From the NCBI RefSeq assembly GCF_003610805.1, contig NZ_RAPF01000006.1:62001-126000 (forward strand): a stretch of DNA of 64,000 bases, in the 5' to 3' direction. Position numbers and translations under genes: made by a program. This DNA is from Altericroceibacterium spongiae (GTDB lineage: Bacteria > Pseudomonadota > Alphaproteobacteria > Sphingomonadales > Sphingomonadaceae). Below the pieces are notes generated by a model. It was not told where the DNA came from. It searched no databases and saw only the letters and a program-made list of their open reading frames with translations. This document shows positions 9,139-18,962 of this stretch, piece by piece (position 1 is the stretch's first letter; each line of letters opens with the position of its first letter).

Positions 9139-9173
9139 AAAGAGGTGTCGGTTGAACCTGGCACCTCTTTTAC
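9139..9173 (+). terminator. Intrinsic terminator after the small secreted-protein gene
   Basis: AAAGAGGTG (9139-9147) pairs with CACCTCTTT (9162-9170), extended by two more pairs next to the loop, and the descending arm ends in a short T-run. It separates the secreted-protein gene from the MFS transporter. Confidence 0.65.
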
Positions 9174-9256
9174 GATTCTTGCGTACGGAATCGGGAGCAA
9201 TCCTTGACAAGATCTCTCCTGCGGCGCAGCCGCGCTCGGGCAAGGGAGGAAGTCTG

Positions 9257-10534
9257 GTGTCACCGATCCGCACACATCGTCGTATTCTGGCCGCGGCACT
9301 TGTCGGCACAGCGGTCGAATTTTACGATTTCTATGTCTATGCCACAGCGGCAGCGCTGGTTTTCGGTCCTCTCTTTTTCCCTGCTGAAAGCGCTTCGGCC
9401 CAGTTGCTGCTCAGCCTGATGAGTTTCGGGCTGGCCTTTGTGGCAAGGCCGGTGGGCGCTATCGCTTTCGGCCATTTCGGGGATCGGCTGGGGCGCAAAT
9501 CGACTCTTGTCGTCTCACTCATGCTGATGGGGCTTTCCACGCTGCTGATCGCTTTTCTGCCGACTTATCAGATGGTCGGCTGGCTTGCTCCGCTGCTGCT
9601 ATGTATTCTGCGTTTCGGTCAGGGTTTCGGACTGGGCGGGGAATGGGGCGGGGCGACGCTGCTTGCAGTCGAAAATGCACCTGAAGGATGGGAAGCGCGC
9701 TTCGGCAGTGCGCCGCAGCTCGGTGCACCGGTGGGTTTCCTTGCCGCAAACGGGCTTTATCTCTTGCTGGGCCTGTGGCTAAGCGATGCGGACTTCTTTG
9801 CCTGGGGCTGGCGTATTCCCTTTCTGCTCAGCGCGATTTTGGTCGGACTGGGGTTATGGGTGCGGCTGAAGGTCGGCGAAACGCAGGCTTTTCGTGATGC
9901 ATTGGACGATGCGCCGCCGGCGTCATTGCCCGCCGGGGAGGTGTTACGGGGGCATCTGTGGCAAGTGATCGCTGCATCTGCCGGTGTCATTGCCTGTTTT
10001 GCGATCTTTTACCTGGGGACGGCCTTTGCACTGGGTCATATGACCACAGAGCGCGGCGTGTCGCGTGAGACGATGCTGTCATTGCAGCTCGGAGCCAATC
10101 TGTTTCTGGCGCTCGGTATTCTCGTGGCGGCGGTCCGGTCGGACAGAAGCAGCAGCCGCACAGTTCTCCTGTGGGGTGCAAGCGGAACCATGCTGCTCGG
10201 GCTCATATTCGGCCCGGCATTGGCGCATGGTTCGTTGCTCGCTGTGTTTCTGATGCTGGTTCTGGCGCTCTTCGTAATGGGGCTGGTATATGGTCCGCTG
10301 GGCGGCTGGATGCCGTCGCTATTCCCGGTGAAGCTGCGGTACACGGCGATATCTATCGCCTTTAATGGTGGCGGTATTATTGGCGGAGCCGTAGCGCCGA
10401 TTGCTGCTCAGATGCTGAGCGGGGCAGGTGGCATTTCACTGGTTGGGCTGTTCCTCACCGCCGCTGGGCTGGTGACCTTTATCGGGGTCTATTTCGGGAA
10501 GAAAGCATCACTCAAGCCTTACGCAGCAATGTAA
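9257..10534 (+). CDS. MFS transporter, metabolite:H+ symporter (MHS) type
   Basis: A 425-residue, 12-TM permease. VEFYDFYVYATAAAL in the first membrane segment and HFGDRLGRKSTLV (loop 2-3 signature) place it in the MHS branch, which imports organic acids or osmolytes such as citrate, alpha-ketoglutarate, shikimate or betaine/proline. LGGEWGGATLL is a further MHS hallmark. The start is taken as GTG at 9257 because GGGAGGA lies 6 nt upstream. A start at 9152 would add 35 residues unlike the family and would begin inside the preceding terminator. The 3' end overlaps convergent rsmD by 23 bp. Confidence 0.85.
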   Translation: MSPIRTHRRILAAALVGTAVEFYDFYVYATAAALVFGPLFFPAESASAQLLLSLMSFGLAFVARPVGAIAFGHFGDRLGRKSTLVVSLMLMGLSTLLIAFLPTYQMVGWLAPLLLCILRFGQGFGLGGEWGGATLLAVENAPEGWEARFGSAPQLGAPVGFLAANGLYLLLGLWLSDADFFAWGWRIPFLLSAILVGLGLWVRLKVGETQAFRDALDDAPPASLPAGEVLRGHLWQVIAASAGVIACFAIFYLGTAFALGHMTTERGVSRETMLSLQLGANLFLALGILVAAVRSDRSSSRTVLLWGASGTMLLGLIFGPALAHGSLLAVFLMLVLALFVMGLVYGPLGGWMPSLFPVKLRYTAISIAFNGGGIIGGAVAPIAAQMLSGAGGISLVGLFLTAAGLVTFIGVYFGKKASLKPYAAM

Positions 10535-11057
10535 TCCGGGCTTTGCCCACGCGACGTTCGGCTTCGACCTCAAGTGATTTGACGTTTACGTCCTCATCGG
10601 CTGCCGTTTCCAGTGCAATCCAGCAGGACGGCGCGATCCAGCCGAGCCGGTTGAGTTTGTCGAGCGCGACCGAGCCGGCATTGGTATGATAGGGCGGGTC
10701 GAGCAGGATCAGATCGGGCAGATCGCCCCTGGCGGGGCCGAGCGCCATCACTGACGTTGCCCGGACATCGGCCCGCGGCTGTGCCCGGAATGCCGCAATA
10801 TTGGCGCGCAAAATGCGCAAGGCGGCGGATTCCTGTTCTACGAACAGACAGCTTCGCGCGCCGCGTGACAGGGCTTCGAGCCCGAGCGCGCCGGAGCCGG
10901 CAAAAAGATCCGCGACATACAGGTCCTCGAATGAGCCGAGCCGGCTCATCAGCATGGAAAAAAGCGTTTCGCGTGTCCGGTCCGCAGTGGGGCGCGTTGT
11001 GTCGCCATCGGGCGCACGCAGGGGTCGTTTGCGCCATTCACCGGCGATGATTCTCAC
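10512..11057 (-). CDS. rsmD: 16S rRNA (guanine(966)-N(2))-methyltransferase RsmD
   Basis: A 181-residue SAM-dependent methyltransferase that modifies G966 of 16S rRNA. Features are MRIIAGEWRKRPLRAPDG and RPTADRTRETLFSML at the N-terminus, DLFAGSGALGLEALSRGA (SAM motif I) and the catalytic LLDPPYHT. Length is typical. The start overlaps the stop of the upstream pseudouridine synthase gene by 4 bp, so the two are probably cotranscribed. Confidence 0.92.
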   Translation of the reverse strand: MRIIAGEWRKRPLRAPDGDTTRPTADRTRETLFSMLMSRLGSFEDLYVADLFAGSGALGLEALSRGARSCLFVEQESAALRILRANIAAFRAQPRADVRATSVMALGPARGDLPDLILLDPPYHTNAGSVALDKLNRLGWIAPSCWIALETAADEDVNVKSLEVEAERRVGKARITLLRKA

Positions 11058-11833
11058 AGGAAGCCCTCCCGCTTCATCATCTTGCGCAGGCGCTCGACAT
11101 CGGCCTGCTTGATTTCGCCAGCCTGACCGCGTGGCAAATCACCCAGTTCGAACGGTCCATAGGCCGTGCGAACCAGGCGTGAGACTTGTAGCCCCAGATG
11201 TTCGAGCACGCGACGCACTTCGCGATTCTTGCCTTCGGTCAGTGTCATTTCGATCCACTGATTACGGCCGGTCCGGCGTTCGAGATTGGCGTCGATCGAA
11301 CCGTAATGGACACCATCGATGGTGATCCCATCCATCAGGTCCTCAAGCTGTTCCTGGCTGATATCCCCAAAAGCGCGGGCGCGATAGGTCCGCGGCACGC
11401 CATTGGCGGGCAATTCCAGCGCACGTTTCAGTTCGCCATCATTGGTCAGCAGCAGCAGCCCTTCCGTATTCATATCGAGGCGGCCAATCGGCATGACACG
11501 CGGCGAGCCTTTGGGCATTGCATTGCGTAACGCTGTATATATCGTGGCGCGTCCCTTGGGATCGCGTTCCGCAGTGATGAGGCCCGATGGTTTGTGAAAG
11601 GCGAAAATGCGGGTCTGATCGGGCTTGGCAACGGCTTTGCCGTCCACCGTCACGCCCTTGAGATTGGGCAGGATCGTTGCCGGTGTATCCAGTACCTTGC
11701 CATCGATCGCTATGCGCCCGTCCCCGATCATACGCTCCACTTCACGGCGGCTAGCTACGCCGGCGCGTGCCAGAAGTTTGGCGATCCGTTCGCCTTCGGG
11801 GCGTTCGCCATCAGTTTTGTTATTATCTGCCAT
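11054..11833 (-). CDS. 23S rRNA pseudouridine synthase, RluB/RsuA family
   Basis: A 259-residue protein. An N-terminal S4 RNA-binding domain (RIAKLLARAGVASRREVE) is followed by the catalytic domain with GRLDMNTEGLLLLTNDG, whose Asp is the nucleophile. The C-terminal motif LTEGKNREVRRVLEHLG fits the RluB/RsuA group. RluB acts on U2605 of 23S rRNA. It forms a two-gene rRNA-modification operon with rsmD. Confidence 0.88.
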   Translation of the reverse strand: MADNNKTDGERPEGERIAKLLARAGVASRREVERMIGDGRIAIDGKVLDTPATILPNLKGVTVDGKAVAKPDQTRIFAFHKPSGLITAERDPKGRATIYTALRNAMPKGSPRVMPIGRLDMNTEGLLLLTNDGELKRALELPANGVPRTYRARAFGDISQEQLEDLMDGITIDGVHYGSIDANLERRTGRNQWIEMTLTEGKNREVRRVLEHLGLQVSRLVRTAYGPFELGDLPRGQAGEIKQADVERLRKMMKREGFL

Positions 11834-11879
11834 AGCCTGCCCATAGCGCCGCCCGGCCCCGGGTGAAACAACTGGATAG

Positions 11880-12659
11880 TTGACTTTGTCATTGCAAGAT
11901 CGGCTGGGTATGGATGCGGGTTATCTCAGCCGAATTGTTGCGCGGTTCGAAAAGCGCGGCTGGATTCGTCGCGACCGAGGTGAGGATGCGAGGGCCCGGC
12001 CGATCAGTCTCACCGATAGCGGGCGGGCTATCTTTGACCGGATGAACGGGCGTCAGCGCGATGCTATCGCCGATATGGTCAGGGATCTGACACCGATTGA
12101 CCGGGAAGATCTGATCCGTTCCATGGCCCGGATTCGGCTGCATCTTTCAACCACATCGGCGGCTGGTGAGGTAACGATTCGCAGTTTTCGCAATGGCGAT
12201 CTGGGCTGGATGGTGCAGCGTCAGGCACAATTCTACGATGCACATTATGGATGGGGCCTGCAACTGGAAGCGACCGCTGCAGAAATCGTTGCTGCTTTTC
12301 TGCGCAATTATAATCCGCACCGGTCGCATTGCTGGATTGCCGAGCTGGACGGTGTGATGGCAGGCTCTCTTATGCTGTCCGACGAAGGGGAGGATTTACC
12401 CCGCTTACGGCTGGTTTTTGTCGAACCCTTTGCGCGGAGGCGGGGCATTGGCGATCAGATGCTGATCGAAGCGATACGTTTTGCAAGGGAAGCGGGGCAT
12501 CGCGGTATCCGGCTCTGGACGCATACAGTGCTCGATGCGGCAAGGCGGCTCTATACACGCCATGGCTTTGCCCATACGGAAAGCGCCATTCATTATGAAT
12601 TCGGTGAACCTGAGGAAGGCGAGACATGGGAAATCCGTTTCGAAGGTCGCGGCCAATGA
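11880..12659 (+). CDS. MarR-GNAT fusion protein, N-terminally truncated
   Basis: A 259-residue reading frame. Residues 1-90 match the second half of a MarR winged-helix domain (MDAGYLSRIVARFEKRGW recognition helix, then the wing RRDRGEDARARPISLT). Residues 97-255 are a GNAT acetyltransferase with the acetyl-CoA loop VEPFARRRGIGDQML. Full-length MarR-GNAT proteins carry about 40 more N-terminal residues. Here an in-frame TAG sits directly before the first possible start (TTG at 11880), only 46 nt from the divergent rluB-like start. An ATG at 11910 is an alternative start. Dimerisation helix 1 is missing, so regulation may be lost while the acetyltransferase remains. It overlaps the next gene by 4 bp. 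Confidence 0.6.
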   Translation: MTLSLQDRLGMDAGYLSRIVARFEKRGWIRRDRGEDARARPISLTDSGRAIFDRMNGRQRDAIADMVRDLTPIDREDLIRSMARIRLHLSTTSAAGEVTIRSFRNGDLGWMVQRQAQFYDAHYGWGLQLEATAAEIVAAFLRNYNPHRSHCWIAELDGVMAGSLMLSDEGEDLPRLRLVFVEPFARRRGIGDQMLIEAIRFAREAGHRGIRLWTHTVLDAARRLYTRHGFAHTESAIHYEFGEPEEGETWEIRFEGRGQ

Positions 12660-13249
12660 GCAGGTCTGCTTTTTCCTCTCGTCTGGCAGAAATGAAGGAC
12701 TTGCCACGCCTGTCTTCCCTGATGGCGCTATCCATCGAGAATTTGCAGCGCGGCTTTTTGAATGATGCACAGATTGCGGCCAGCCGTGCAGTGATGGGGC
12801 TCGATACCCAGCTGGTGCAAGACGGCACCTATTTTATCGTTGAAGAAGGGGAGCATCTGGCCGGGTGCGGAGGCTGGAGCCGCCGTGCGACGCTTTACGG
12901 CGGAGATCACAGCGCTGCCTTACGCGATCCGGCTATGCTCGATCCGGCAAGCGACGCTGCGCGGGTCCGGGCTATGTACACGCATCCCGATTTCGCGCGG
13001 CGTGGGGTAGGTCGCCTGATCCTCGATTTGTGTGAAGAGGCTGCGATGGCGGAAGGTTTTACACGCGCCGAGATGATGGCCACGATGAGCGGCCAGCCGC
13101 TTTACGAAGCCTGTGGCTACCGGGAAATCGAAAAAGTGGAGCATGAGGTGGACGGCGTCACCGTGCCGCTGCTGCGCATGGGTAAGAACTTAACATCAAC
13201 TCTTAACCCGACCCGCACTGGCCACAGAGACCCTGTTCATCGCTTTTAA
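12656..13249 (+). CDS. GNAT family N-acetyltransferase
   Basis: A 197-residue acetyltransferase. The acetyl-CoA-binding motif A is visible as MYTHPDFARRGVGRLILDL, preceded by the core strand VEEGEHLAGCGGWS, and YEACGYREIEKVEHEV follows the catalytic core. The substrate is unknown. The ATG (MSRSAF) overlaps the TGA of the MarR-GNAT gene, so translation is probably coupled. The last 15 residues beyond the core are unlike the family and may be a drifted tail. Confidence 0.78.
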   Translation: MSRSAFSSRLAEMKDLPRLSSLMALSIENLQRGFLNDAQIAASRAVMGLDTQLVQDGTYFIVEEGEHLAGCGGWSRRATLYGGDHSAALRDPAMLDPASDAARVRAMYTHPDFARRGVGRLILDLCEEAAMAEGFTRAEMMATMSGQPLYEACGYREIEKVEHEVDGVTVPLLRMGKNLTSTLNPTRTGHRDPVHRF

Positions 13250-13269
13250 AAAGCGTGCCGGGCATAACT

Positions 13270-13295
13270 GACCTGATCTGCCGGATCGGGTCTTT
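13270..13295 (+). terminator. Intrinsic terminator after the GNAT genes
   Basis: A 9-bp stem (13270-13278 with 13284-13292, one G-T pair) and 5-nt loop are followed by TTT. It lies between the GNAT gene and the AmpG-like gene. Confidence 0.6.
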
Positions 13296-13349
13296 CCATT
13301 CTGTGCCTGTTCTTTAAGGCTCGTGGGCTCAGTGAGAAAAGGGAGCCAC

Positions 13350-14696
13350 ATGGCTGCAACAAGCGAAACCGATGCTACAATCGAAAAGAAGGGACTGATG
13401 GATGCCATCAAGCCCTATATGGAAAAGGAATCGTTAGGCGCTTTCTTTCTTGGTGTATCTTCCGGTTTCCCCTTTGCGCTTATTGCGGCAACTCTCACAA
13501 CCAGGCTGGCGCAGGATGGGATTGAGAAATCCACTATCACTGCGTTTAGCCTCGCTTTCCTTGTCTATAACTTCAAGTTCCTTTGGGCATGGATTGTCGA
13601 TGGTATAAAAATCCCGGTCCTTGGACGTCTCGGCCAGCGCGTTTCATGGATGCTGGTTATTGGTGTGCTGGTGATTGCCGCGGTGTTCAATCTCGCTCTC
13701 GCCAATCCCGCACAAGATATTGTCTGGACAGCTACAGCCGCTGTGCTCGTGGGGCTGGCAGGTGCCAGTTATGACATTGTGATTGATGCCTATCGTATCG
13801 AAACTCTTAAACCCTATCAGCTTGGAACCGGCTCCGGTATGAGCCAGTATGGCTGGCGTATCGGCGCTGCCGGAGCCGGGGCAGTGGCATTGATAGTCGC
13901 CGCGCGTTTCGACTGGCATCTTGCATATATGGCCTGCGCCATCTTTGCCTTGCCAGCTATGCTGACAGCCTTAATTCTTGGAGAACCTGCACGGCGTAAG
14001 GTAGTGCAGGAAAAGCGGAGCCTGTCAGAAAGTTTTCAGGCAGTGATTGGCCCATTTCAGGAGTTTTTCAGGCGCAATGGAGCCTGGCTGGTTCTCCTCT
14101 TCATTCTGGTCCACAAAATTGGCGATACACTGGCCAATCTGACCTTTCGTCTGCTGTTTGACGATCTCGGATTTTCCAACGATGAGATTGCTCTTTATGA
14201 CGTTGGCGTCGGCTTCTGGGCTTTGATTGTCGGCGTTTTTGTTGGCGGAATCATTTACTCCCGGCTTGGTCTTAAACGCTCCGTCCTCATCGCCCTGATC
14301 CTGATGGCCATTTCCAATCTCAGCTTCGCTTTGCTGGCTGCGGCAGGGCACAGCAATATCGGTATGGCCAGTGCCATCGGCTTTGAAAATTTTGCCAGTG
14401 GATATGGCGGGGTGGTGGTAGTCGCCTATTTCTCGGCGCTATGCGATCTGCGTTTCACGGCGGCACAATATGCACTTATCAGTGCCGGGGCGAGTATTGT
14501 CGGCCGCTTTCTGACCGGCACCACCGCCGGACGTCTGATCGAAGTCATGGGATATGTGAATTTTTATCTGCTGACCACCCTGGCAGCTCTGCCTGGAATA
14601 GCGCTGTTCTGGTGGATGATGCGCACCGGTTTGGTCGATGCAGCAATCGGTTCGGCTGGCAAGGTCGGTGAAGGGGATGCTCGTGAAGAAGGCTGA
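13350..14696 (+). CDS. AmpG-like MFS permease (muropeptide transporter family)
   Basis: A 448-residue, 12-TM protein. ESLGAFFLGVSSGFPFALI at the first segment, DGIEKSTITAF, FKFLWAWIVD and ASYDIVIDAYRIE (central loop) are characteristic of the AmpG/PAT family, which imports anhydro-muropeptides for cell-wall recycling. Sphingomonads often carry several paralogues, and no ampD or beta-lactamase gene is adjacent here, so the exact substrate is open. The ATG at 13350 has GGGAG 6 nt upstream, better than the GTG/ATG alternatives at 13323. Confidence 0.85.
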   Translation: MAATSETDATIEKKGLMDAIKPYMEKESLGAFFLGVSSGFPFALIAATLTTRLAQDGIEKSTITAFSLAFLVYNFKFLWAWIVDGIKIPVLGRLGQRVSWMLVIGVLVIAAVFNLALANPAQDIVWTATAAVLVGLAGASYDIVIDAYRIETLKPYQLGTGSGMSQYGWRIGAAGAGAVALIVAARFDWHLAYMACAIFALPAMLTALILGEPARRKVVQEKRSLSESFQAVIGPFQEFFRRNGAWLVLLFILVHKIGDTLANLTFRLLFDDLGFSNDEIALYDVGVGFWALIVGVFVGGIIYSRLGLKRSVLIALILMAISNLSFALLAAAGHSNIGMASAIGFENFASGYGGVVVVAYFSALCDLRFTAAQYALISAGASIVGRFLTGTTAGRLIEVMGYVNFYLLTTLAALPGIALFWWMMRTGLVDAAIGSAGKVGEGDAREEG

Positions 14697-14762
14697 TGCT
14701 CGGAGATCGGCGTTGCTCAATATGCAGCGCCGTTATTCGCAAGGTTGGAAAGGCATCTGCCG

Positions 14763-16061
14763 CTAATCCGGCAGCTCTTCATTGGCGAGCAGTACTTTAC
14801 CGGCAAGATATAGCGAGCCGGCAATCAGAACCTGCTGGCCGTCATCCGGCAATGCGTCGAGCGCACCGGCTACGTCGGGAGCGGCTTTTGCCGAGGGGCC
14901 GAACGCTTCGACCGTATGGCATTCGCTGCCCGGCACGGGGACTACGGTGATGCTGAGAAGAGACCCTGCAAGGGGTGCTATCAGTGCAGACGGGTCTTTA
15001 TTTGCCAGCATACCGATCACCAGATGAAGAGGTCTGTCCGCAATGTGCCGCGCTATGGCAAGGCCGGCATCGGGATTATGTCCGCCATCGAGCCAGACTT
15101 CGCGTGCGCCGGCATGGCGGGTAAGCGGGCCATTGGACAATTTTTGCAAACGGGCAGGCCAGCGGGCCATGCGAATACCCTGGGCCATCGATGCCGGGCT
15201 GACATTTATCCGGTCCTGATGGCGGAGCATGGCAACCGCCAGCGCTGCATTTTCACTCTGGTGCACGCCGGGCATAAGCGGGGGCAACGGTAAGGTCAGG
15301 ACGCCGAAACGATCCCGATATTCGATTGTCTCGCCGATCTCGGCCCACCAGCTTTCACCGCGCATATGAAGCGGTGCGCCTGCCAGTCCGGCAATCCGTT
15401 CCACTTCCAGCCGCGCTTCCTCCGGATAGCTTTGGGTCACCAGAGGACAGCCGGGGCGGGCAATGCCGGCTTTTTCGAAAGCGATCCGGGCCAGAGGGTG
15501 ATCGGGCGTGCCTTCTTCGGGGCGCAGCAGGAAGGCTTCATGATCGATGCCCAGCGTGGCGATGCCGCAGGCCGCAGGATGTTCGAGTACATTGGTGGCA
15601 TCGAAGCGCCCGCCAAGCCCCACTTCGATCACACAGACATCGGCAGGAATACGGGCAAAGGCAAGGAAGATGGCGGCTGTAGTGACTTCGAAGAAGCTCG
15701 GATGCAAATCCTCGCCCGTATCGAGCACTTCCCTGAGCAATTCGGCGAGCAGAGCATCGTCGATAAGTTCTCCGGCAAGCCGGATCCGTTCATTGTAACG
15801 GACCAGATGCGGCTTGGTCGCGCTGTGAACGCTCAGCCCTTCGGCTTCCATCATCATGCGCAAAAATGTGCATGTGGAGCCTTTGCCATTCGTGCCGGCG
15901 ACATGGAACGCCGGCGGCAACCGCTTTTGCGGATCGCCCAGCCGTGCCAGCAATTCGTGAATGACTTCCAGCCCCAGCCGGCCCTGCGGCAGGGTGAGCG
16001 CCGCCAGCCTGTCAAGCTGTGCCTGAACCGCCGGATTGTCCGATGAGGCGAAGTCCTTCAC
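14763..16061 (-). CDS. folC: Bifunctional folylpolyglutamate synthase/dihydrofolate synthase
   Basis: A 432-residue Mur-ligase-family ATPase that adds glutamate to (dihydro)folate. Visible features are FHVAGTNGKGSTCTFL (P-loop), SATKPHLVRYNERI, VIEVGLGGRFDATNV and the C-terminal domain motif WLDGGHNPDAG. A GTG at 16061 gives the family length. The frame stays open far upstream into accD, but there it reads accD in a wrong phase. It is the last gene of the trpF-trpB-trpA-accD-folC run and lies about 30 nt after accD. Confidence 0.88.
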   Translation of the reverse strand: MKDFASSDNPAVQAQLDRLAALTLPQGRLGLEVIHELLARLGDPQKRLPPAFHVAGTNGKGSTCTFLRMMMEAEGLSVHSATKPHLVRYNERIRLAGELIDDALLAELLREVLDTGEDLHPSFFEVTTAAIFLAFARIPADVCVIEVGLGGRFDATNVLEHPAACGIATLGIDHEAFLLRPEEGTPDHPLARIAFEKAGIARPGCPLVTQSYPEEARLEVERIAGLAGAPLHMRGESWWAEIGETIEYRDRFGVLTLPLPPLMPGVHQSENAALAVAMLRHQDRINVSPASMAQGIRMARWPARLQKLSNGPLTRHAGAREVWLDGGHNPDAGLAIARHIADRPLHLVIGMLANKDPSALIAPLAGSLLSITVVPVPGSECHTVEAFGPSAKAAPDVAGALDALPDDGQQVLIAGSLYLAGKVLLANEELPD

Positions 16062-16090
16062 TTCGCTGTGTCTCTGATCTGCCGATCCCT

Positions 16091-16939
16091 TCAGGCGGCG
16101 CGAGCCGGCTGAAGGTAATCGAGGATGTCGGCAAGTTCGGATTTCAGATGTTTGCGATGCACCACCCGGTCTACCATACCATGCTGATGAAGATATTCCG
16201 CGCGCTGGAAGCCGTCGGGAAGCTGTTCGCGAATAGTTTCCTGAATTACACGTTGCCCGGCGAATCCGATCAGCGCGCCCGGTTCGGCCAGCTGAATGTC
16301 GCCCAGCATGGCATAGCTTGCGGTTACGCCACCCGTGGTCGGATCGCTCAGCACTACGATATAGGGCAGGCCTGCATCGCGCAGGCGACGGGTCATTACG
16401 GTGGCTTTGGGCATTTGCATCAGGCTGAGAATGCCTTCCTGCATACGCGCACCGCCCGCCGCAGTGACTACGATATAGCCGCAATTGTCTTTCAGAGCCC
16501 GTTCGGCGCCCTGGCAGAAGGCCTCGCCTACCGCCATACCCATAGAGCCGCCCATGAACATGAAGTCCTGCACGCCTACCACAGCCTTGCGGCCTTCGAT
16601 CGCGCCTGCGCCTACCGAAAAGGCATCCTCATGCGGATTTTTGGCCCGGGCTTGTTTCAGACGATCCGCATAGCGCTTGGTATCGCGGAATTTCAGCGGG
16701 TCTTCCTGGACCTGAGGCTGAGGAAGGAGCTGATAGCCTGCATCGAGCAGCTGGCCGAGCCGGGCGTCGGCGCCAATGCGACCATGATAGTCGCAGCGCG
16801 GGCAGACCGAGAGATTCTCCTCATATTCCTTCGAGAAGATCATCTGCGAACATTGCGGACATTTGGTCCACAGATGGTCGGAGGTTTCCCGTTTGGAACC
16901 GAAGGGCAGCGAATTGCGGACGCGGTTCAACCAGCTCAT
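16091..16939 (-). CDS. accD: Acetyl-CoA carboxylase carboxyltransferase subunit beta
   Basis: A 282-residue subunit of the carboxyltransferase that makes malonyl-CoA. The N-terminal zinc ribbon has two CxxC pairs (CPQC, CPRC at about residues 27-49). The crotonase-like core carries [32 protein letters not shown] and [16 protein letters not shown]. The start overlaps trpA by 4 bp. The trpFBA-accD-folC order is a known alphaproteobacterial arrangement. Confidence 0.95.
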   Translation of the reverse strand: MSWLNRVRNSLPFGSKRETSDHLWTKCPQCSQMIFSKEYEENLSVCPRCDYHGRIGADARLGQLLDAGYQLLPQPQVQEDPLKFRDTKRYADRLKQARAKNPHEDAFSVGAGAIEGRKAVVGVQDFMFMGGSMGMAVGEAFCQGAERALKDNCGYIVVTAAGGARMQEGILSLMQMPKATVMTRRLRDAGLPYIVVLSDPTTGGVTASYAMLGDIQLAEPGALIGFAGQRVIQETIREQLPDGFQRAEYLHQHGMVDRVVHRKHLKSELADILDYLQPARAA

Positions 16940-17730
16940 GCTGCTGTTTCCTTTCGCGCATTATGGACAGCTTCGGCGAGCGAAGCTGTAAGATTGCGGA
17001 TGGCGGCAGGGGCATCGTCTCCGTGCTCTTCCACCAGTTTGACAAGGGCGGAGCCGACTACCACGCCATCGGCCACGCGGGCGATATCGCGTGCCTGTTC
17101 GGGGGTGCGGACGCCGAAACCCACGGCCACAGGTAAATCGGTAGCAGCCTTCAGCCGGCTCACTGCCTGATCGACCGAATCGATGGCTGCCTGCTGCATG
17201 CCGGTGATTCCGGCGACCGAAACATAATAGAGAAAACCGCCCGACCCTTCGAGCACGGCAGGCAGTCGCTTAGCGTCGGTGGTGGGGGTGGCAAGCCGGA
17301 TCGGAGCGATACCGGCATCGCGCAAAGCCGGGCCAAGCGCGGCATCTTCTTCGGGCGGAATATCGACACAGATGACTCCGTCGACACCCGCTCTGGCGGA
17401 TTCGGCGGCAAACCATTCCGGGCCGCGGCGAATCATAGGGTTGGCATAGCCCATCAGAACAAGCGGAATATCGGGATGGCGTTCGCGAAACTCACGTGCC
17501 AGCCGTAGCACATCCGCCGTTTTGGTGCCTTTGGCGAGCGCGCGCAGATCGGCCGCCTGAATCGCCGGGCCATCCGCCATCGGATCGGTGAAAGGCATGC
17601 CGAGTTCGATAACATCGGCGCCGCCTTCCACCAGCGCGTCGAGATTGGCAGCAGTATCGCCATCGCCTGCGGTGATGAAGCAGACAAGCGCAGGATGGCC
17701 CTTGCCGAAAGCCTTTTCAAAGCGGGTCAC
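16936..17730 (-). CDS. trpA: Tryptophan synthase alpha chain
   Basis: A 264-residue TIM barrel that cleaves indole-3-glycerol phosphate to indole and glyceraldehyde-3-phosphate. The catalytic Glu is in [17 protein letters not shown] (about residue 48) and the catalytic Asp in [13 protein letters not shown]. The phosphate-binding loop [12 protein letters not shown] and GSALVKL are also present. It overlaps trpB and accD by 4 bp each. Confidence 0.96.
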   Translation of the reverse strand: MTRFEKAFGKGHPALVCFITAGDGDTAANLDALVEGGADVIELGMPFTDPMADGPAIQAADLRALAKGTKTADVLRLAREFRERHPDIPLVLMGYANPMIRRGPEWFAAESARAGVDGVICVDIPPEEDAALGPALRDAGIAPIRLATPTTDAKRLPAVLEGSGGFLYYVSVAGITGMQQAAIDSVDQAVSRLKAATDLPVAVGFGVRTPEQARDIARVADGVVVGSALVKLVEEHGDDAPAAIRNLTASLAEAVHNARKETAA

Positions 17731-18962
17731 AATTTCGCTCCCAATGCTTCGGCAACGGTGAAAATATCCTTGTCTCCGCGGCCCGACACATTGACGAGGA
17801 TGATCTGGTCGCGATCATATTCGCCGGACAGTCTGGGCAGGGCGGCGAGGGCATGAGCGCTTTCCAGTGCCGGAATGATCCCTTCGAGACTGCAACAAAG
17901 CTGAAAGGCTTCCAGTGCTTCCTGATCGGTGATCGGCAGATAGCGGACGCGGCCCGATTCATGCAGCCAGCTATGTTCGGGGCCAATCCCTGGATAATCG
18001 AGCCCGGCACTGATCGAATGGGCTTCTGTAATCTGGCCGTCTTCATCCTGAAGCAGGTAGGTTTTGTTGCCGTGCAGAACACCCGGCGCGCCGCCGGTCA
18101 GGCTGGCGGCATGCTTGTCTGTGTCGATCCCGTGGCCCGCAGCTTCGATGCCAACCATCTGCACGCCTGGATCGTCGAGGAAGGGGTGGAACAGGCCGAT
18201 CGCATTGGACCCGCCGCCTACTGCAGCAACAGCACAATCGGGCAACTTCCCGGTGCGGCTCAGCATCTGTTCGCGCGCTTCGCGACCGATCACGCTTTGA
18301 AAATCGCGGACCAGTTCAGGGTAGGGGTGCGGCCCTGCTGCCGTGCCGATGATGTAGAATGTGTCATGCACATTGGCGACCCAGTCACGCAGGGCCTCGT
18401 TCATCGCATCTTTCAGCGTCTTCGCACCGCTTTCTACCGGCACCACTTCAGCGCCGAGAAGTTTCATGCGGAACACGTTGGGCTGCTGTCGTTTGACATC
18501 GGTTGCGCCCATATAGATCACGCATGGCAGGCCGAACCGGGCGCAGACAGTGGCGGTCGCCACCCCATGCTGGCCGGCACCTGTTTCAGCGATAATCCGT
18601 GTTTTGCCCATGCGAATGGCCAGCAGAATCTGGCCGATGCAATTGTTGATCTTATGCGCGCCTGTGTGGTTCAGTTCTTCACGTTTGAACCAGATCTGTG
18701 CGCCTTTACCGGCCGGCAGGCTCTCACGCAGTGTTTCGGTCAGCCGCTCGGCATAATAGAGCGGGCTCGGCCGTCCGACGAAATGTTCCAGCAGATCTTC
18801 AAATTCCTGCTGAAAGGCCGGGTCGGCTTTGGCTTTGCGATATTCCTGTTCCAGATCGAGGATCAGCGGCATCAGCGTTTCGGAGACATAGCGTCCCCCG
18901 AAATCGCCGAAATGTCCGCTTTCATCGGGCTGGTTACGGAAAGAATTGCGTTTTTCGGTCAT
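17727..18962 (-). CDS. trpB: Tryptophan synthase beta chain
   Basis: A 411-residue PLP enzyme that condenses indole with serine. The PLP lysine lies in [12 protein letters not shown] (about residue 99). The phosphate-cradle [25 protein letters not shown] and the C-terminal [10 protein letters not shown] are all present. Length is canonical. Overlapping 4-bp junctions with trpF and trpA indicate one transcript. Confidence 0.97.
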   Translation of the reverse strand: MTEKRNSFRNQPDESGHFGDFGGRYVSETLMPLILDLEQEYRKAKADPAFQQEFEDLLEHFVGRPSPLYYAERLTETLRESLPAGKGAQIWFKREELNHTGAHKINNCIGQILLAIRMGKTRIIAETGAGQHGVATATVCARFGLPCVIYMGATDVKRQQPNVFRMKLLGAEVVPVESGAKTLKDAMNEALRDWVANVHDTFYIIGTAAGPHPYPELVRDFQSVIGREAREQMLSRTGKLPDCAVAAVGGGSNAIGLFHPFLDDPGVQMVGIEAAGHGIDTDKHAASLTGGAPGVLHGNKTYLLQDEDGQITEAHSISAGLDYPGIGPEHSWLHESGRVRYLPITDQEALEAFQLCCSLEGIIPALESAHALAALPRLSGEYDRDQIILVNVSGRGDKDIFTVAEALGAKL

